This document shows positions 27,178 through 38,289 of a DNA stretch of 48,742 nucleotides, one piece after another. The translations under genes were made by a program, and so were the position numbers. A model generated the notes under the pieces. That model saw only the letters and a program-made list of their open reading frames with translations. It ran no database searches and had not been told where the DNA came from. Within the stretch, counting starts at the first letter, position 1; the number at the start of each line of letters is the position of its first letter. Source of the stretch: Thermus caliditerrae (GTDB lineage Bacteria; Deinococcota; Deinococci; Deinococcales; Thermaceae); the NCBI RefSeq assembly GCF_021462525.1, contig NZ_JAKEDT010000020.1, positions 1 through 48,742 on the forward strand. Direction: 5' to 3'.

Positions 27178-27207
27178 AGTCTACACCCAAGGCCCCCTTG
27201 ACTACAA
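27178..27207 (-). promoter_or_regulatory. Promoter of the rimP-nusA-infB operon
   Basis: On the minus strand TTGTAG (27207-27202), an 18-base spacer, TAGACT (27183-27178), preceded by TG as in extended -10 boxes. Its -35 box overlaps the -35 box of the tmRNA promoter on the other strand. Confidence 0.55.
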
Positions 27208-27227
27208 CCCCTTTAGCCTAGTACACT
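27198..27227 (+). promoter_or_regulatory. tmRNA promoter
   Basis: TTGACT (27198-27203), an 18-base spacer and TACACT (27222-27227). Transcription would begin near 27234, leaving a 5' leader of about 28 bases for RNase P to remove. Confidence 0.65.
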
Positions 27228-27261
27228 CAAGGTTGCCGGTCCCATCCCGGCCCAACCACAT

Positions 27262-27610
27262 GGGGGTGAACGGTCTCGACGGGGGTCGCCGAAGGCAGGC
27301 TGGCGCGCCGAGGTGCGGGTGGCCTCGTAAAAACCCGCAAAAGAATAAAGGCCAACAAGCCTGCTTACGCTCTCGCGGCTTAGACCCGCGACCTCGCCCG
27401 GAAGCCCTGCCGGGGGCTCGTCGGCGCGGGGACACCAAACCCGGCTAGCTGTGGGCGACGCCCCGTAGTCCGCAGCGAACCTTAACGGGGCTTGCCCCTG
27501 GCCGCCCGTCCGCGGGCCAAGCCAGGGGGACACCCAAAACGCGGACTACGCGCGTAGAAGGCCGCTGTAGGGACTCTCGGACGGGGGTTCAACTCCCCCC
27601 ACCTCCACCA
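27262..27610 (+). ncRNA. ssrA: Transfer-messenger RNA (tmRNA)
   Basis: The 349-base RNA frees ribosomes stalled on broken mRNA and tags the peptide for destruction. The 5' end GGGGGTGAACGGTCTCGACG and 3' end GGGGGTTCAACTCCCCCCAC form the tRNA-like part; the acceptor stem GGGGGTG pairs with CACCTCC and ACCA is encoded. The T-loop GTTCAAC replaces GTTCGAC. Pseudoknot sequences such as the 27514-27540 region are close to the T. thermophilus tmRNA. A strong terminator follows five bases later. It is divergent from the translation-factor operon. Confidence 0.97.
27351..27383 (+). other. tmRNA tag reading frame, peptide ANKPAYALAA
   Basis: GCC AAC AAG CCT GCT TAC GCT CTC GCG GCT TAG. The resume codon is taken as GCC by comparison with T. 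thermophilus (tag ANTNYALAA). The protease-recognised end YALAA is kept; the inner residues differ and the tag is one residue longer, with a TAG stop in place of TAA. Confidence 0.85.
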
Positions 27611-27614
27611 GGAA

Positions 27615-27644
27615 GGGCGCCTGTGGGCGCCCTTTTGCCTTTTT
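27615..27644 (+). terminator. Intrinsic terminator of the tmRNA gene
   Basis: GGGCGCC, loop TGTG, GGCGCCC, then TTTTGCCTTTTT: a textbook hairpin with T tracts just after the mature 3' end. Confidence 0.9.
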
Positions 27645-27719
27645 AGGTCCAGGGTCTTTAGGGACCAGCGGACATTCTTCCTCCCCGACCTGCTAAAGTG
27701 GGCTTGGTGCCACCTGGCA

Positions 27720-27836
27720 CCTCCTTCGGGGCGGGGTGGAAGTCCCCACCGGCGGTGAAAGCCCGCGAAGCCCCTTTGGGGCCCGACCCGGTGGAACTCC
27801 GGGGCCGACGGTGAAAGTCCGGATGGGAGAAGGAGG
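27720..27836 (+). promoter_or_regulatory. FMN riboswitch (RFN element) controlling the riboflavin operon
   Basis: The conserved RFN blocks are in order: TCGGGGCGGGGTGGAAGTCC, CCACCGGCGG, AAAGCCCGCGA, CCCGGTGGAACTCCGGGGCC, GACGGTGAAAGTCCGGATGG. Helix P1 is CCTCCTTC (27720-27727) with GAAGGAGG (27829-27836), eight perfect pairs, and its 3' strand contains the ribD ribosome binding site AGGAGG. FMN binding would therefore hide the site directly, so control is translational. A weak TAAAGT (27694-27699) may be the -10 box. Confidence 0.95.
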
Positions 27837-27840
27837 GCCT

Positions 27841-28974
27841 TTGCGAGAGCTGGACGAGCGTTTCCTGCGTAGAGCCCTACAGCTGGCCGAAAGGGCCAGA
27901 GGCCATACCCACCCCAACCCCATGGTGGGGGCGGTCTTGGTGCACGAGGGCCGCATCGTGGGGGAAGGGTACCACCCCAGGGCGGGGGAGCCCCACGCAG
28001 AGGTCTTCGCTTTGAGGCAGGCGGGGGCCTTGGCCCGGGGGGCCACCGCCTACGTTTCCCTGGAGCCTTGCAACCACCATGGCCGCACCCCCCCCTGCAC
28101 CTTGGCCCTCTTGCAGGCGGGGGTGGCCCGGGTGGTGGTGGCCGCCCGGGACGAGAACCCCCTGGCCAAGGGGGGGCTTGAGCGCCTCCAGGCGGCGGGG
28201 GTGGCGGTGGAGGCCGGGCTTTTGGAGGAGGAAGCCCGGGAGCAGAACGAGGTGTTCTTCAGCGTCCAGAAAAAGGGGCGGCCCTTTGTTCTTTTGAAGG
28301 CGGCCCTCACCTTGGACGGTCAGGTGGCGGCCCGCTCCGGCGACGCCCGCTGGGTTTCCTCGGAGGCGAGCCGAAGGGTGGCCCAGGCGTACCGCCAGTG
28401 GCTTCCCGCGGTGATGGTGGGCGTGGGGACCGTACTCCAGGACGACCCCGCCCTCACGGTGCGCCATCCCGACTTCAGGCCCTTCCCCCTCATGCTGGAG
28501 CCTCCTCCCTTGCGGGATCCGGCCAAGGTGGTCCTGGACACCGAAGCCCGCACCCCTCCCCAGGCCCGCCTCTTCCAGCCGGGTCCCCGGGGGGAGCCCG
28601 CCCGGGTGTACGTGCTGGTGGGGGAAGGGGTGCCCAGGGGGCGGCTTGCCGCCCTGGAGCGGGCAGGGGCCTGGGTGGTGGAGCTTCCCCGGGACGGGGG
28701 AAGGGTGAGCCTCGAGGCCGCCTTGGCCTTCCTCCTGGAGGAGGGTTTGGACGGGGTGTTGCTGGAAGGCGGGCCTCGCCTGGCCGGGGCCTTCTGGCAG
28801 AGGGGCCTGGTGGACAAGCTGGCCCTGTTCCTGGCCCCCAAGCTTTTGGGAGAGGGAAGGGGCCTCCTGGAGGGGTTTGTCCCCGAACACATGGCCGAGG
28901 CCAAGGGGCTTAGGCTGGTGCGCAAGGAGTGGATCGGCAAGGATCTCTGGCTGGAGGCTTATCCGGAGGAGTGA
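27841..28974 (+). CDS. ribD: Bifunctional riboflavin biosynthesis protein RibD (deaminase/reductase)
   Basis: Carries out two steps after GTP cyclohydrolase: deamination of the pyrimidine and NADPH-dependent reduction of the ribosyl side chain. The 377-residue protein has a CDA-type deaminase domain (about 1-145) with HAEVFAL and PCNHHGRTPPC holding the zinc ligands, and a reductase domain (about 150-377) with LKAALTLDGQVAARSGDARW and LLEGGPRLAGAF. The start is TTG at 27841, four bases after AGGAGG at the riboswitch 3' end; an ATG at 27823 lies inside the riboswitch and is rejected. The stop overlaps the ribE start by one base (TGATG). Confidence 0.94.
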   Translation: MRELDERFLRRALQLAERARGHTHPNPMVGAVLVHEGRIVGEGYHPRAGEPHAEVFALRQAGALARGATAYVSLEPCNHHGRTPPCTLALLQAGVARVVVAARDENPLAKGGLERLQAAGVAVEAGLLEEEAREQNEVFFSVQKKGRPFVLLKAALTLDGQVAARSGDARWVSSEASRRVAQAYRQWLPAVMVGVGTVLQDDPALTVRHPDFRPFPLMLEPPPLRDPAKVVLDTEARTPPQARLFQPGPRGEPARVYVLVGEGVPRGRLAALERAGAWVVELPRDGGRVSLEAALAFLLEEGLDGVLLEGGPRLAGAFWQRGLVDKLALFLAPKLLGEGRGLLEGFVPEHMAEAKGLRLVRKEWIGKDLWLEAYPEE

Positions 28975-29576
28975 TGTTCACGGGACTCGTGGAGGAAACG
29001 GGTGAGATCGTCAGGGTGGAGGAAGGCCCCTTCCTCAGGGTCAGGATCGCCGCAAAAAGGGTGCTTGCGGACCTGAAGGTGGGGGACTCGGTGGCGGTGG
29101 ACGGCGCCTGCCTCACCGCCGTGGAGGTGGACGGGGAGGGGTTTTGGGTGGAACTGGCCAAGGAAACCCTGGCCCGCACCGCTCCCACCTGGCGCCCTGG
29201 GCACTGCCCCAACTTGGAGCGGGCCCTGCGGGTGGGGGACCGGCTTGGGGGGCACTTCGTCACCGGGCACGTGGATGGGGTGGCGGAGCTTGTGGCCATC
29301 GAGGAGGCTCCGGGGGCCAGGAACTACTTCTTCCGCCCCCCCAAGGGCTATGCCCGCTACATCGCCGAGAAGGGAAGCGTGGCCTTGAACGGGGTTTCCC
29401 TCACCGTGGCCGGCCTTGAGGGGGAGGTTTTCTTCGTCACCCTTATCCCCCACACCCTCGAGGTCACCAACCTGGGGCGCCTCTCGCCCGGGGACGGGGT
29501 GAACCTGGAGGTGGACCTCATCGCCCGCTATCTGGAAAGACTCCTGGAAGGAGGCGTGCATGGAAGGGCTGGCTAG
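28974..29576 (+). CDS. ribE: Riboflavin synthase (alpha chain)
   Basis: Dismutates two 6,7-dimethyl-8-ribityllumazine molecules to riboflavin. The 200-residue protein shows the two repeated barrels, starting [12 protein letters not shown] and, in the second half, [22 protein letters not shown] and [12 protein letters not shown] are the paired substrate-site segments. It overlaps ribD by one base and ribBA by 17. Confidence 0.95.
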   Translation: MFTGLVEETGEIVRVEEGPFLRVRIAAKRVLADLKVGDSVAVDGACLTAVEVDGEGFWVELAKETLARTAPTWRPGHCPNLERALRVGDRLGGHFVTGHVDGVAELVAIEEAPGARNYFFRPPKGYARYIAEKGSVALNGVSLTVAGLEGEVFFVTLIPHTLEVTNLGRLSPGDGVNLEVDLIARYLERLLEGGVHGRAG

Positions 29577-30759
29577 CGTGAAGGAACTCTTGGAGGAGCT
29601 CCGCCAAGGACGCCCTGTGATCCTGGTGGACGATGAGGACCGGGAGAACGAGGGCGACCTGATCATGGCGGCAGAGCACGTCACCCCGGAGTGGGTGAAC
29701 TTCATGCTCAAGGAGTGCCGAGGCCTCCTCTGCGTGGCCCTGTCCGAGGAGCGGGCCAAGGCCCTGGACCTTCCTCCCATGGTGGAGCGCAACCAAGACC
29801 CCCAGGGCACCCGCTTCACGGTGAGCGTGGACGCTAGGGGCACCACCACGGGGATCTCCGCCTTTGAGCGGGCGGCCACCATTAGGCTCTTGGCGGACAA
29901 GGAGGCGGGCTCCCAGGACTTCCGCCGTCCCGGGCACATCTTTCCCCTGGTGGCCCGGCCGGGCGGGGTTCTGCGGCGGGCCGGGCACACGGAGGCCACG
30001 GTGGACCTCTTGCGCCTGGCCGGGCTTACCCCGGTGGGGAGCCTCATCGAGATTCTCAAGGAGGACGGCACCATGGCCCGCCTGCCCGACCTTCTGGAGT
30101 TCGCAAAGAAGCACGGGCTCAAGGTGGGCACCATCGCCGACCTGATCCGCTACCGCCTGGAAAAGGGGGACCTTTACGTGCGGCGGGAGGCGGAGGCGCT
30201 TTTGCCCACGCAGTACGGGGAGTTCCGCATCCTGGGCTACCGGGACACCCTCAGCGGGCAGGAGCACGCCGCCTTGGTGATGGGGGAGTGGGGGCCGGAG
30301 GAGCCCGTGCTGGTGCGCATGCACTCCGAGTGCCTCACCGGGGACGCCCTCCACTCCCTGCGGTGCGACTGCGGCTTCCAGCGGGACCTGGCTTTGCAAA
30401 AGATCGCCGAGGAGGGCAAGGGGATCCTGGTCTACCTCCGCCAGGAGGGGCGGGGGATCGGCCTTATCAACAAGATCCGGGCGTACCACCTGCAGGACCA
30501 GGGCCTGGACACGGTGGAGGCCAACCTGGCCCTGGGCTTCCCCCCAGACCTCCGGGACTACGGGGTGGGGGCGCAGATCCTCTACGACCTGGGGGTGCGC
30601 AAGATGCGCCTCCTCACCAACAACCCCCGCAAGGTGAAGGCCCTTTCCGGCTTCGGCATCGAGATCGTGGAGCGCGTGCCCCTGCGGGCGGGGGACAACC
30701 CCTTTAACGAGCGCTACCTCCAGGCCAAGAAGGAGAAGCTGGGGCACTGGATGGACTGA
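29560..30759 (+). CDS. ribBA: Bifunctional 3,4-dihydroxy-2-butanone-4-phosphate synthase / GTP cyclohydrolase II
   Basis: Makes both starting units of riboflavin from ribulose 5-phosphate and GTP. The RibB domain (about 1-205) has [18 protein letters not shown] and the RRPGHIFPL / RAGHTEA motifs. The RibA domain (about 206-399) has the zinc cysteines in HSECLTGD and LRCDCGFQ and the active-site Arg/Tyr region [13 protein letters not shown]. Length (399) fits the fused family. The gene for lumazine synthase (ribH), often next, is not here; a VWA protein gene follows after 20 bases. Confidence 0.95.
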   Translation: MEGLASVKELLEELRQGRPVILVDDEDRENEGDLIMAAEHVTPEWVNFMLKECRGLLCVALSEERAKALDLPPMVERNQDPQGTRFTVSVDARGTTTGISAFERAATIRLLADKEAGSQDFRRPGHIFPLVARPGGVLRRAGHTEATVDLLRLAGLTPVGSLIEILKEDGTMARLPDLLEFAKKHGLKVGTIADLIRYRLEKGDLYVRREAEALLPTQYGEFRILGYRDTLSGQEHAALVMGEWGPEEPVLVRMHSECLTGDALHSLRCDCGFQRDLALQKIAEEGKGILVYLRQEGRGIGLINKIRAYHLQDQGLDTVEANLALGFPPDLRDYGVGAQILYDLGVRKMRLLTNNPRKVKALSGFGIEIVERVPLRAGDNPFNERYLQAKKEKLGHWMD

Positions 30760-30767
30760 GGGGCCTT

Positions 30768-30773
30768 TAGGAT
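30768..30773 (+). promoter_or_regulatory. -10 box of a leaderless VWA gene
   Basis: TAGGAT lies six bases before the ATG at 30780, which has no ribosome binding site. TANNNT followed by six or seven bases and the start codon is the pattern of leaderless promoters in the Thermus/Deinococcus group. No -35 box is apparent. Confidence 0.55.
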
Positions 30774-30779
30774 AGGGCT

Positions 30780-32921
30780 ATGCCCCGCCTGCTGCGGGGA
30801 GCGGTGCTCCTCCTGCTCCTGCTGGCCTTTTTGGACCTGAAGGCGCCCCTGCCGGGCCGGGTGGTCTACCTCTTGGACTTCTCCCCCTCGGCGCGGGAGG
30901 GCGTCTTTGCCCTGGCGGAGCGCCTGCCCAAGGAGGGGGTCTACGTGGCCTTCGCGGAGCGGGCGGTGCGGCTTCCCGCTCCCACGGCCCGGAGGCTGGA
31001 CCTGGGGGAGAGAACGGACCTGAAGGCGGCCTTTCAGGAGGCAGCCAAGCTCAGGCCCAGCCGGGTGGCGCTGGTGTCCGACGGGCTCTTGGAGCCCCTG
31101 CCTCCCCCTTTCCCCCTGGACGTCATCCACGTGCTTCCCAAGGTTCACGTGGAGGTGCGTTTGGTGCCCCCCCCTTATCCCCTTTTCGGGGAGACCGTGG
31201 GCGTGGGGGTGGTCCTCGAGGCCCCCCTCCCCACCGAGGCCCGCCTGAGGGTGGAGGGGCCCGGGGGGGTCCTGGAGCGCTCCTTGCGGGTGGAGGGCTT
31301 AAAGAGCCTCACCTACACCTTCCCCCTCACGGAGGAGGCCGAGGTGCGGGCGGTGGCCGAAGGCCCTTGGGGGCGGAGCGAGGCCCAGGTGCGGCTCGCC
31401 CCCGCCGACCGCCCCAAGGCCCTGGTCCTGGGGGATCCGGCCCTGGCCCGCTACCTGGAGGTCCAAGGCTTCCGGGTGGAGGAGGGTCCGTTCCGGGTGC
31501 CCCTCGAGGCCGACCTGGTGGCGGTGGGGCTTGGGGTCTTGGACCTCCCCGAGGGGGCTCCTGAGGCCCTTCGGGACTACCTTCGCCGGGGCGGGGGCCT
31601 CCTCTTTACCGCCACCGCCAAAGGGCTCTTCTTCGGCGGGTGGGACCGCGCCCTGCCCGAGGACCTTCCCCTGAAGCCCCTAGGCCGCAAGGGGGCCGCG
31701 TTGGTGCTGGTCCTGGACGTTTCCGGGAGCATGGAAGGGGATAAGCTCTCCATGGCCGTGGCCGGGGCCTTGGAGCTTTTGCGGTCGGCGGCGGAGGAGG
31801 ACTATGTGGGCGTGGTCCTCTTTTCCTCCACCCCGCGGGTTCTTTTCCCTCCCAGGCCCATGACGGCCCAGGGGAAAAAGGAGGCGGAAAGCCTCCTCCT
31901 CTCCGTGCGGGCAGGGGGCGGGACGGCCCTGGGGCCCGCCTTCCGGGAAGCGGTGCGGCTTTTGCAGGGGGTGCCGGTGGAGCGCAAGGGCCTCCTGGTG
32001 CTCAGCGACGGCCTCATCGCCGATGCGCAAGAGCCCCTCTTGGCCTTAGCCGAGGGCTCGGGCCTCGAGGTGAGCGCCATGGCCCTGGGGCCCGACGCCG
32101 ACCGGTCTTTTCTCCAGGCCCTGGCCGAGAGGGGTGGGGGGCGGTACTACCAGGCAACGGCCCCAAGGGAGCTTCCCCGGCTTTTCTTGAAGGAGGGACA
32201 GGAGGTCTTCCAGGGGGAGGGTTTGGAGGGTCGTTTCCCGGTGGCGGTGAAACCCCATGCCCTGACCCAGGGGTTTGCCCCACCTCCCTTGGCGGTCCTC
32301 CTCCCGGCCCGGGCCGAGCCCTGGGCGGAAGTGCTTTTGGAGAGCGGCAACCGGGCGGTCTTGGCCTTGGGGGAGCGGGGGGAGGGCCGGGTGGCGGCCT
32401 TGGCCACGGACCTCTCCCGCTCCTGGCGGGGATGGGAAGGGGCGGCTCCCTTTTTGGGCGGCCTCGCCCGCTACCTCGTGGGGGGCCGGCGCTCCTTAGC
32501 CCTCTACGCCTACCCCCAGGCAGGGGGCGTCCAGATGGTGGTCCTTGGCCAGCTGGAGAACCCCATCCTCCTGAGCGGGGGAAAGGAGGTGCCCCTGGTG
32601 CCCACGGGACCTGTGCGCCACGAGGCTTGGGTTTCGGAACCTGGGGTGCTTCGGGAGGGCAAGCGCCAGATACCCCTGGCCCTGCCCCTGCCAGGGGAGT
32701 GGACCCCGTACCCGGGGGAAAAGGTCCTCCAGGAAATGGCCGAGGCCAGCGGGGGACGGGTGTTGCGCCTTCAAGATCTGGGTCTAGCCCCACCGGCATG
32801 GGTGGCGCTTAGGCCCTACCTCTTGGCCCTGGCCCTCTTCCTCTTCCTGCTGGAGCGGTACCAGGAGGCTCGCGCAGGGGCTTTGGCTCGCGGTGGGCCC
32901 CCAGAGGCTTCCGGCCCTTAG
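30780..32921 (+). CDS. Membrane-anchored VWA domain protein
   Basis: A 713-residue protein of the BatA/VWA type. A membrane segment at 2-22 is followed by a degenerate VWA-like domain (VYLLDFSPSAREGVFALAER), an immunoglobulin-like stretch, a GATase-like domain (LREYLRRGG-type sequence DYLRRGGGLLFTAT), then a full VWA domain from about 305 with the MIDAS motif LVLDVSGSMEGDKL (Asp near 312) and VLSDGLIADA. A last membrane helix lies near 680-700 (YLLALALFLFLLERY), so most of the protein faces outside. Such proteins often work with MoxR ATPases and transglutaminase-like partners, none of which is here. Exact role unknown. Confidence 0.82.
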   Translation: MPRLLRGAVLLLLLLAFLDLKAPLPGRVVYLLDFSPSAREGVFALAERLPKEGVYVAFAERAVRLPAPTARRLDLGERTDLKAAFQEAAKLRPSRVALVSDGLLEPLPPPFPLDVIHVLPKVHVEVRLVPPPYPLFGETVGVGVVLEAPLPTEARLRVEGPGGVLERSLRVEGLKSLTYTFPLTEEAEVRAVAEGPWGRSEAQVRLAPADRPKALVLGDPALARYLEVQGFRVEEGPFRVPLEADLVAVGLGVLDLPEGAPEALRDYLRRGGGLLFTATAKGLFFGGWDRALPEDLPLKPLGRKGAALVLVLDVSGSMEGDKLSMAVAGALELLRSAAEEDYVGVVLFSSTPRVLFPPRPMTAQGKKEAESLLLSVRAGGGTALGPAFREAVRLLQGVPVERKGLLVLSDGLIADAQEPLLALAEGSGLEVSAMALGPDADRSFLQALAERGGGRYYQATAPRELPRLFLKEGQEVFQGEGLEGRFPVAVKPHALTQGFAPPPLAVLLPARAEPWAEVLLESGNRAVLALGERGEGRVAALATDLSRSWRGWEGAAPFLGGLARYLVGGRRSLALYAYPQAGGVQMVVLGQLENPILLSGGKEVPLVPTGPVRHEAWVSEPGVLREGKRQIPLALPLPGEWTPYPGEKVLQEMAEASGGRVLRLQDLGLAPPAWVALRPYLLALALFLFLLERYQEARAGALARGGPPEASGP

Positions 32922-32923
32922 GG

Positions 32924-32943
32924 TGTGTGCAAAAATCACACGC
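32924..32943 (+). promoter_or_regulatory. CRP-like binding site
   Basis: TGTGTGCAAAAATCACACGC fits, at every specified position, the T. thermophilus CRP consensus as I remember it, YNNGKKCMNWNNTCACANSS. Its centre is about 40 bases before the predicted transcript start at 32974, the class II position. No -35 box is seen, as expected for a CRP-dependent promoter. Confidence 0.65.
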
Positions 32944-32961
32944 CGCTATTCATATCCCCTC

Positions 32962-32967
32962 TAAGCT
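32962..32967 (+). promoter_or_regulatory. -10 box of the coiled-coil gene (leaderless)
   Basis: TAAGCT, then six bases, then ATG at 32974; no ribosome binding site precedes the ATG. Confidence 0.55.
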
Positions 32968-32973
32968 GAAAAC

Positions 32974-33315
32974 ATGTTCCACTGGGATGACGAGCTGGAG
33001 CGCCAGGTGAACCAGTACCTTGCGCGAAAGCGCAGGGAGGAGAGCCACCTGGAAAAGCTCCTCCAAGAAAAGGAAATGCAGGTCTACCAGATGGGCGTGT
33101 TGGTGGAAAGCCTCAAGCGGGAGAAGCAGGTGCTGGAGGACCGCTGCCAAATCCTGGCCTTGGGCCAGATCTTCCCCGCCCAGGAACTCCGCCAGATGCG
33201 CGACCTCCTGGAGGAAGCCTGGCTGGAGCTAGCCCTCCTCGCTTCGCCCCGGGCTGGTGCCTTGTCCCAGCTCATCCGGAGGTTGGAGCGCTTGCTGGAG
33301 GAAAGCCCTCGGTGA
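32974..33315 (+). CDS. Small coiled-coil protein, unknown function
   Basis: A 113-residue, charged, almost wholly helical protein. Residues 5-60 (ELERQVNQYLARKRREESH, then LEKLLQEKEMQVYQMGVLVE and LKREKQVLEDR) have heptad-like spacing of Leu/Val/Met, and a second helical part covers 68-112. No membrane segment, signal peptide or cysteine motif; one Cys near residue 58. The promoter has a CRP-like site, so it may be made under cAMP control. The last 44 bases overlap the convergent thioesterase gene. No family recognised. Confidence 0.72.
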   Translation: MFHWDDELERQVNQYLARKRREESHLEKLLQEKEMQVYQMGVLVESLKREKQVLEDRCQILALGQIFPAQELRQMRDLLEEAWLELALLASPRAGALSQLIRRLERLLEESPR

Positions 33316-33757
33316 TCTGAACCAAAACGGCTTCCCCGCGCACCGTGAGCAGGCCGTCGGCGAAGAGCTCGGTGTCCACCACCACCTTTTTGCCCTTGAC
33401 CTCCCGGGCCCGCCCCACCAGGACGAGCTCCGGGCCCAGGGGGGTGGGCTTCAGGTAGTCCACCTTGAGGCTGGCGGTCACAAAGCGGAGGGGGGTCTTT
33501 TCCAGGTCCAGCCCCTCGGCGTCCGCCTTGGCGGCGGCGGCGGTGGCGGTGGCGTGGCAGTCCACCAGGGAGGCGAGAAGCCCCCCGTAGACAAACCCGG
33601 GGATGGCCGTGTGGTGTGGGCTCGGGGCGAAGGCGGTGCGGCTCTCCTTGCGCTCCTTGTCCCAATAGGTCTTGAGGTGGAGGCCCATGGGGTTCAGGTA
33701 GCCGCACCCGTAGCAGTGGGCCCACTCCGGGGGGTAGTAGAGCTGGATGGCCTTCAT
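33272..33757 (-). CDS. PaaI-like hot-dog thioesterase
   Basis: Probable acyl-CoA thioesterase of 161 residues. [14 protein letters not shown] is the N-terminal motif of this group, and [20 protein letters not shown] is the hot-dog helix with the catalytic Asp. [13 protein letters not shown] is the typical third strand. It overlaps the mutase small subunit by four bases (ATGA) and is third in that operon. It could release CoA from a mutase substrate or product, or relieve trapped acyl-CoA. Confidence 0.85.
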   Translation of the reverse strand: MKAIQLYYPPEWAHCYGCGYLNPMGLHLKTYWDKERKESRTAFAPSPHHTAIPGFVYGGLLASLVDCHATATAAAAKADAEGLDLEKTPLRFVTASLKVDYLKPTPLGPELVLVGRAREVKGKKVVVDTELFADGLLTVRGEAVLVQITEGFPPASAPTSG

Positions 33758-34173
33758 GCCAAACCCTGGGCCCGCCAGCGCTCGGGCACCGCCTGGCGGA
33801 GGAAGTCCACGATCTCCTGGGTGCTGGTCCCAGGGCCGAAGACCGCCGCCACCCCAAGCTCCAGCAGCTTGGGCACGTCCTCGTCGGGGATGATGCCGCC
33901 GCCGAAGAGGAGGATGTCCGAGGCCCCCTGTTCCTCCAGGAGCCTTTTCACCTCGCGGAAGTAGTGCATGTGGGCCCCGGAGAGGATGGATAGCCCGATG
34001 GCGTCCACGTCCTCTTGGACCGCCGCGCTGACGATCATCTCCGGGGTCTGGCGCAGGCCCGTGTAGATCACTTCCATGCCGGCGTCCCTTAAGGCCCGGG
34101 CCACCACCTTGGCCCCGCGGTCGTGGCCGTCCAGGCCCGGCTTAGCGATGAGCACCCGTATGCGCCTGTCCAT
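33754..34173 (-). CDS. Acyl-CoA mutase, cobalamin-binding small subunit
   Basis: A 139-residue B12 domain for the large subunit just upstream. [20 protein letters not shown] contains the D-x-H-x-x-G motif whose His ligates cobalt; GLSILSGAH and [12 protein letters not shown] are the other cofactor contacts. The length is that of stand-alone small subunits of split methylmalonyl- and isobutyryl-CoA mutases (about 136-140). It starts ten bases after the large-subunit gene. Confidence 0.92.
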   Translation of the reverse strand: MDRRIRVLIAKPGLDGHDRGAKVVARALRDAGMEVIYTGLRQTPEMIVSAAVQEDVDAIGLSILSGAHMHYFREVKRLLEEQGASDILLFGGGIIPDEDVPKLLELGVAAVFGPGTSTQEIVDFLRQAVPERWRAQGLA

Positions 34174-34182
34174 AGCCCCATC

Positions 34183-35838
<1,656 letters not shown>

Positions 35839-35858
35839 GGGCCCTCCCTTTGCCCTGT

Positions 35859-35887
35859 AGTTTACGCTTTTATGCGCCCCTGGAAAA
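35859..35887 (-). promoter_or_regulatory. Candidate promoter of the mutase operon
   Basis: On the minus strand TTTTCC (35887-35882), 17 bases, TAAACT (35864-35859), about 20 bases before the ATG. The -10 box is good, the -35 weak. Confidence 0.4.
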
Positions 35888-35916
35888 GGGCGTCATGTCC
35901 TCCATGAGGCGAACCT

Positions 35917-36801
35917 CTAGGGGGCCCGCTCTCCTTGGCTTTGACGTTCGCTTTCCGGCTCCACGTGGATGGTGACGGAAAGCCCAGGGAACTCCCCTTC
36001 CAGGGCCCGTTCCAGCTCGTCGCAGAGGCGGTGGGCTTCCTCCACGCTCATGCTTCCCGGGACGACCAGGTGGAACTCCAGGAACGCCCGGGGGCCCGCC
36101 CGGCGGGTCTTGAGGTCGTGGACCTCGAGGGCCCTTCCTTGGAGCACGCGGGCAATGGCCCTGCGGATCCCCTCCACCTCCGCGCCCGAAAGCCCCTCGT
36201 CCATGAGCCCGCCTACGGACTGGCGCACCAGGCGCAGGCCCATGAGGAGGATGTTGCCCGCCACCACCAGGGCGAGAAGGGGGTCCAGCACCCAGAAGCC
36301 CGTGAGCCAGGCTAGGCCCACCCCCACCAGAACGCCCACCGAGGTGAGGACGTCCGACAGCACGTGGTAGCCGTCGGCGGTGAGGGCGGGGGAGCGCAGG
36401 GCCTGGCCCTGCCGGATCAGGTGCAGGGCCAAAAGGCCGTTTAGTGAGGAGGCGAAAAGGCTCACCAGAAGCCCAGGGCCCAAACCCTGGAGGGCCTTGG
36501 GGTTTAGAAGCCGGGGAAGGGCCTCTTGGGCGATGAGGAGAGCGGCTACCACCACCAAGACCCCTTCCAGCACCGCGGAGAAGTACTCAGCCTTGGTGTG
36601 GCCGAAGGGGTGGGTTTCGTCGGGGGGCCTCTGGGCGAAGCGGATGGTGAAGAGGGCCATGAGGGCTGCGGCCACGTTCACCGTGGACTCGAGGGCGTCG
36701 GAGAGCAGGGCCACCGAACCGGTGAGGAGGTAGGCCAAGGCCTTTAACCCCAGGACCCACAGGGCCACCAGGAGGCTGAGGCGGGCGGCCTTCTCCGCCA
36801 T
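35917..36801 (-). CDS. Cation diffusion facilitator (Zn/Cd efflux, CzrB-like)
   Basis: Proton-coupled exporter of divalent metal ions, probably zinc and cadmium. The 294-residue protein has six membrane helices (to about residue 205) and a cytoplasmic metal-binding domain (210-290). Metal-site residues are in SDALESTVN (33-42) and DGYHVLSD with His146 and Asp150; HPFGH at 64-68 is typical of the family. EVHDLKTRRAGPRAFLEFHL in the tail matches CDF C-terminal domains. T. thermophilus CzrB is about the same length. The ATG directly abuts the lysS stop. Confidence 0.88.
   Translation of the reverse strand: MAEKAARLSLLVALWVLGLKALAYLLTGSVALLSDALESTVNVAAALMALFTIRFAQRPPDETHPFGHTKAEYFSAVLEGVLVVVAALLIAQEALPRLLNPKALQGLGPGLLVSLFASSLNGLLALHLIRQGQALRSPALTADGYHVLSDVLTSVGVLVGVGLAWLTGFWVLDPLLALVVAGNILLMGLRLVRQSVGGLMDEGLSGAEVEGIRRAIARVLQGRALEVHDLKTRRAGPRAFLEFHLVVPGSMSVEEAHRLCDELERALEGEFPGLSVTIHVEPESERQSQGERAP

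Positions 36802-38289
<1,488 letters not shown>

Noticed and set aside
27823-27825. ATG in the FMN riboswitch as the ribD start
   Set aside because: It lies in a conserved aptamer block; TTG at 27841 has the ribosome site and gives the usual RibD N terminus.
35869-35895. GCGCCCC...GGGCGT hairpin as a terminator of the metal exporter gene
   Set aside because: It lies downstream of the exporter stop but is short, has no T tract and overlaps the mutase promoter; not supported enough to list.
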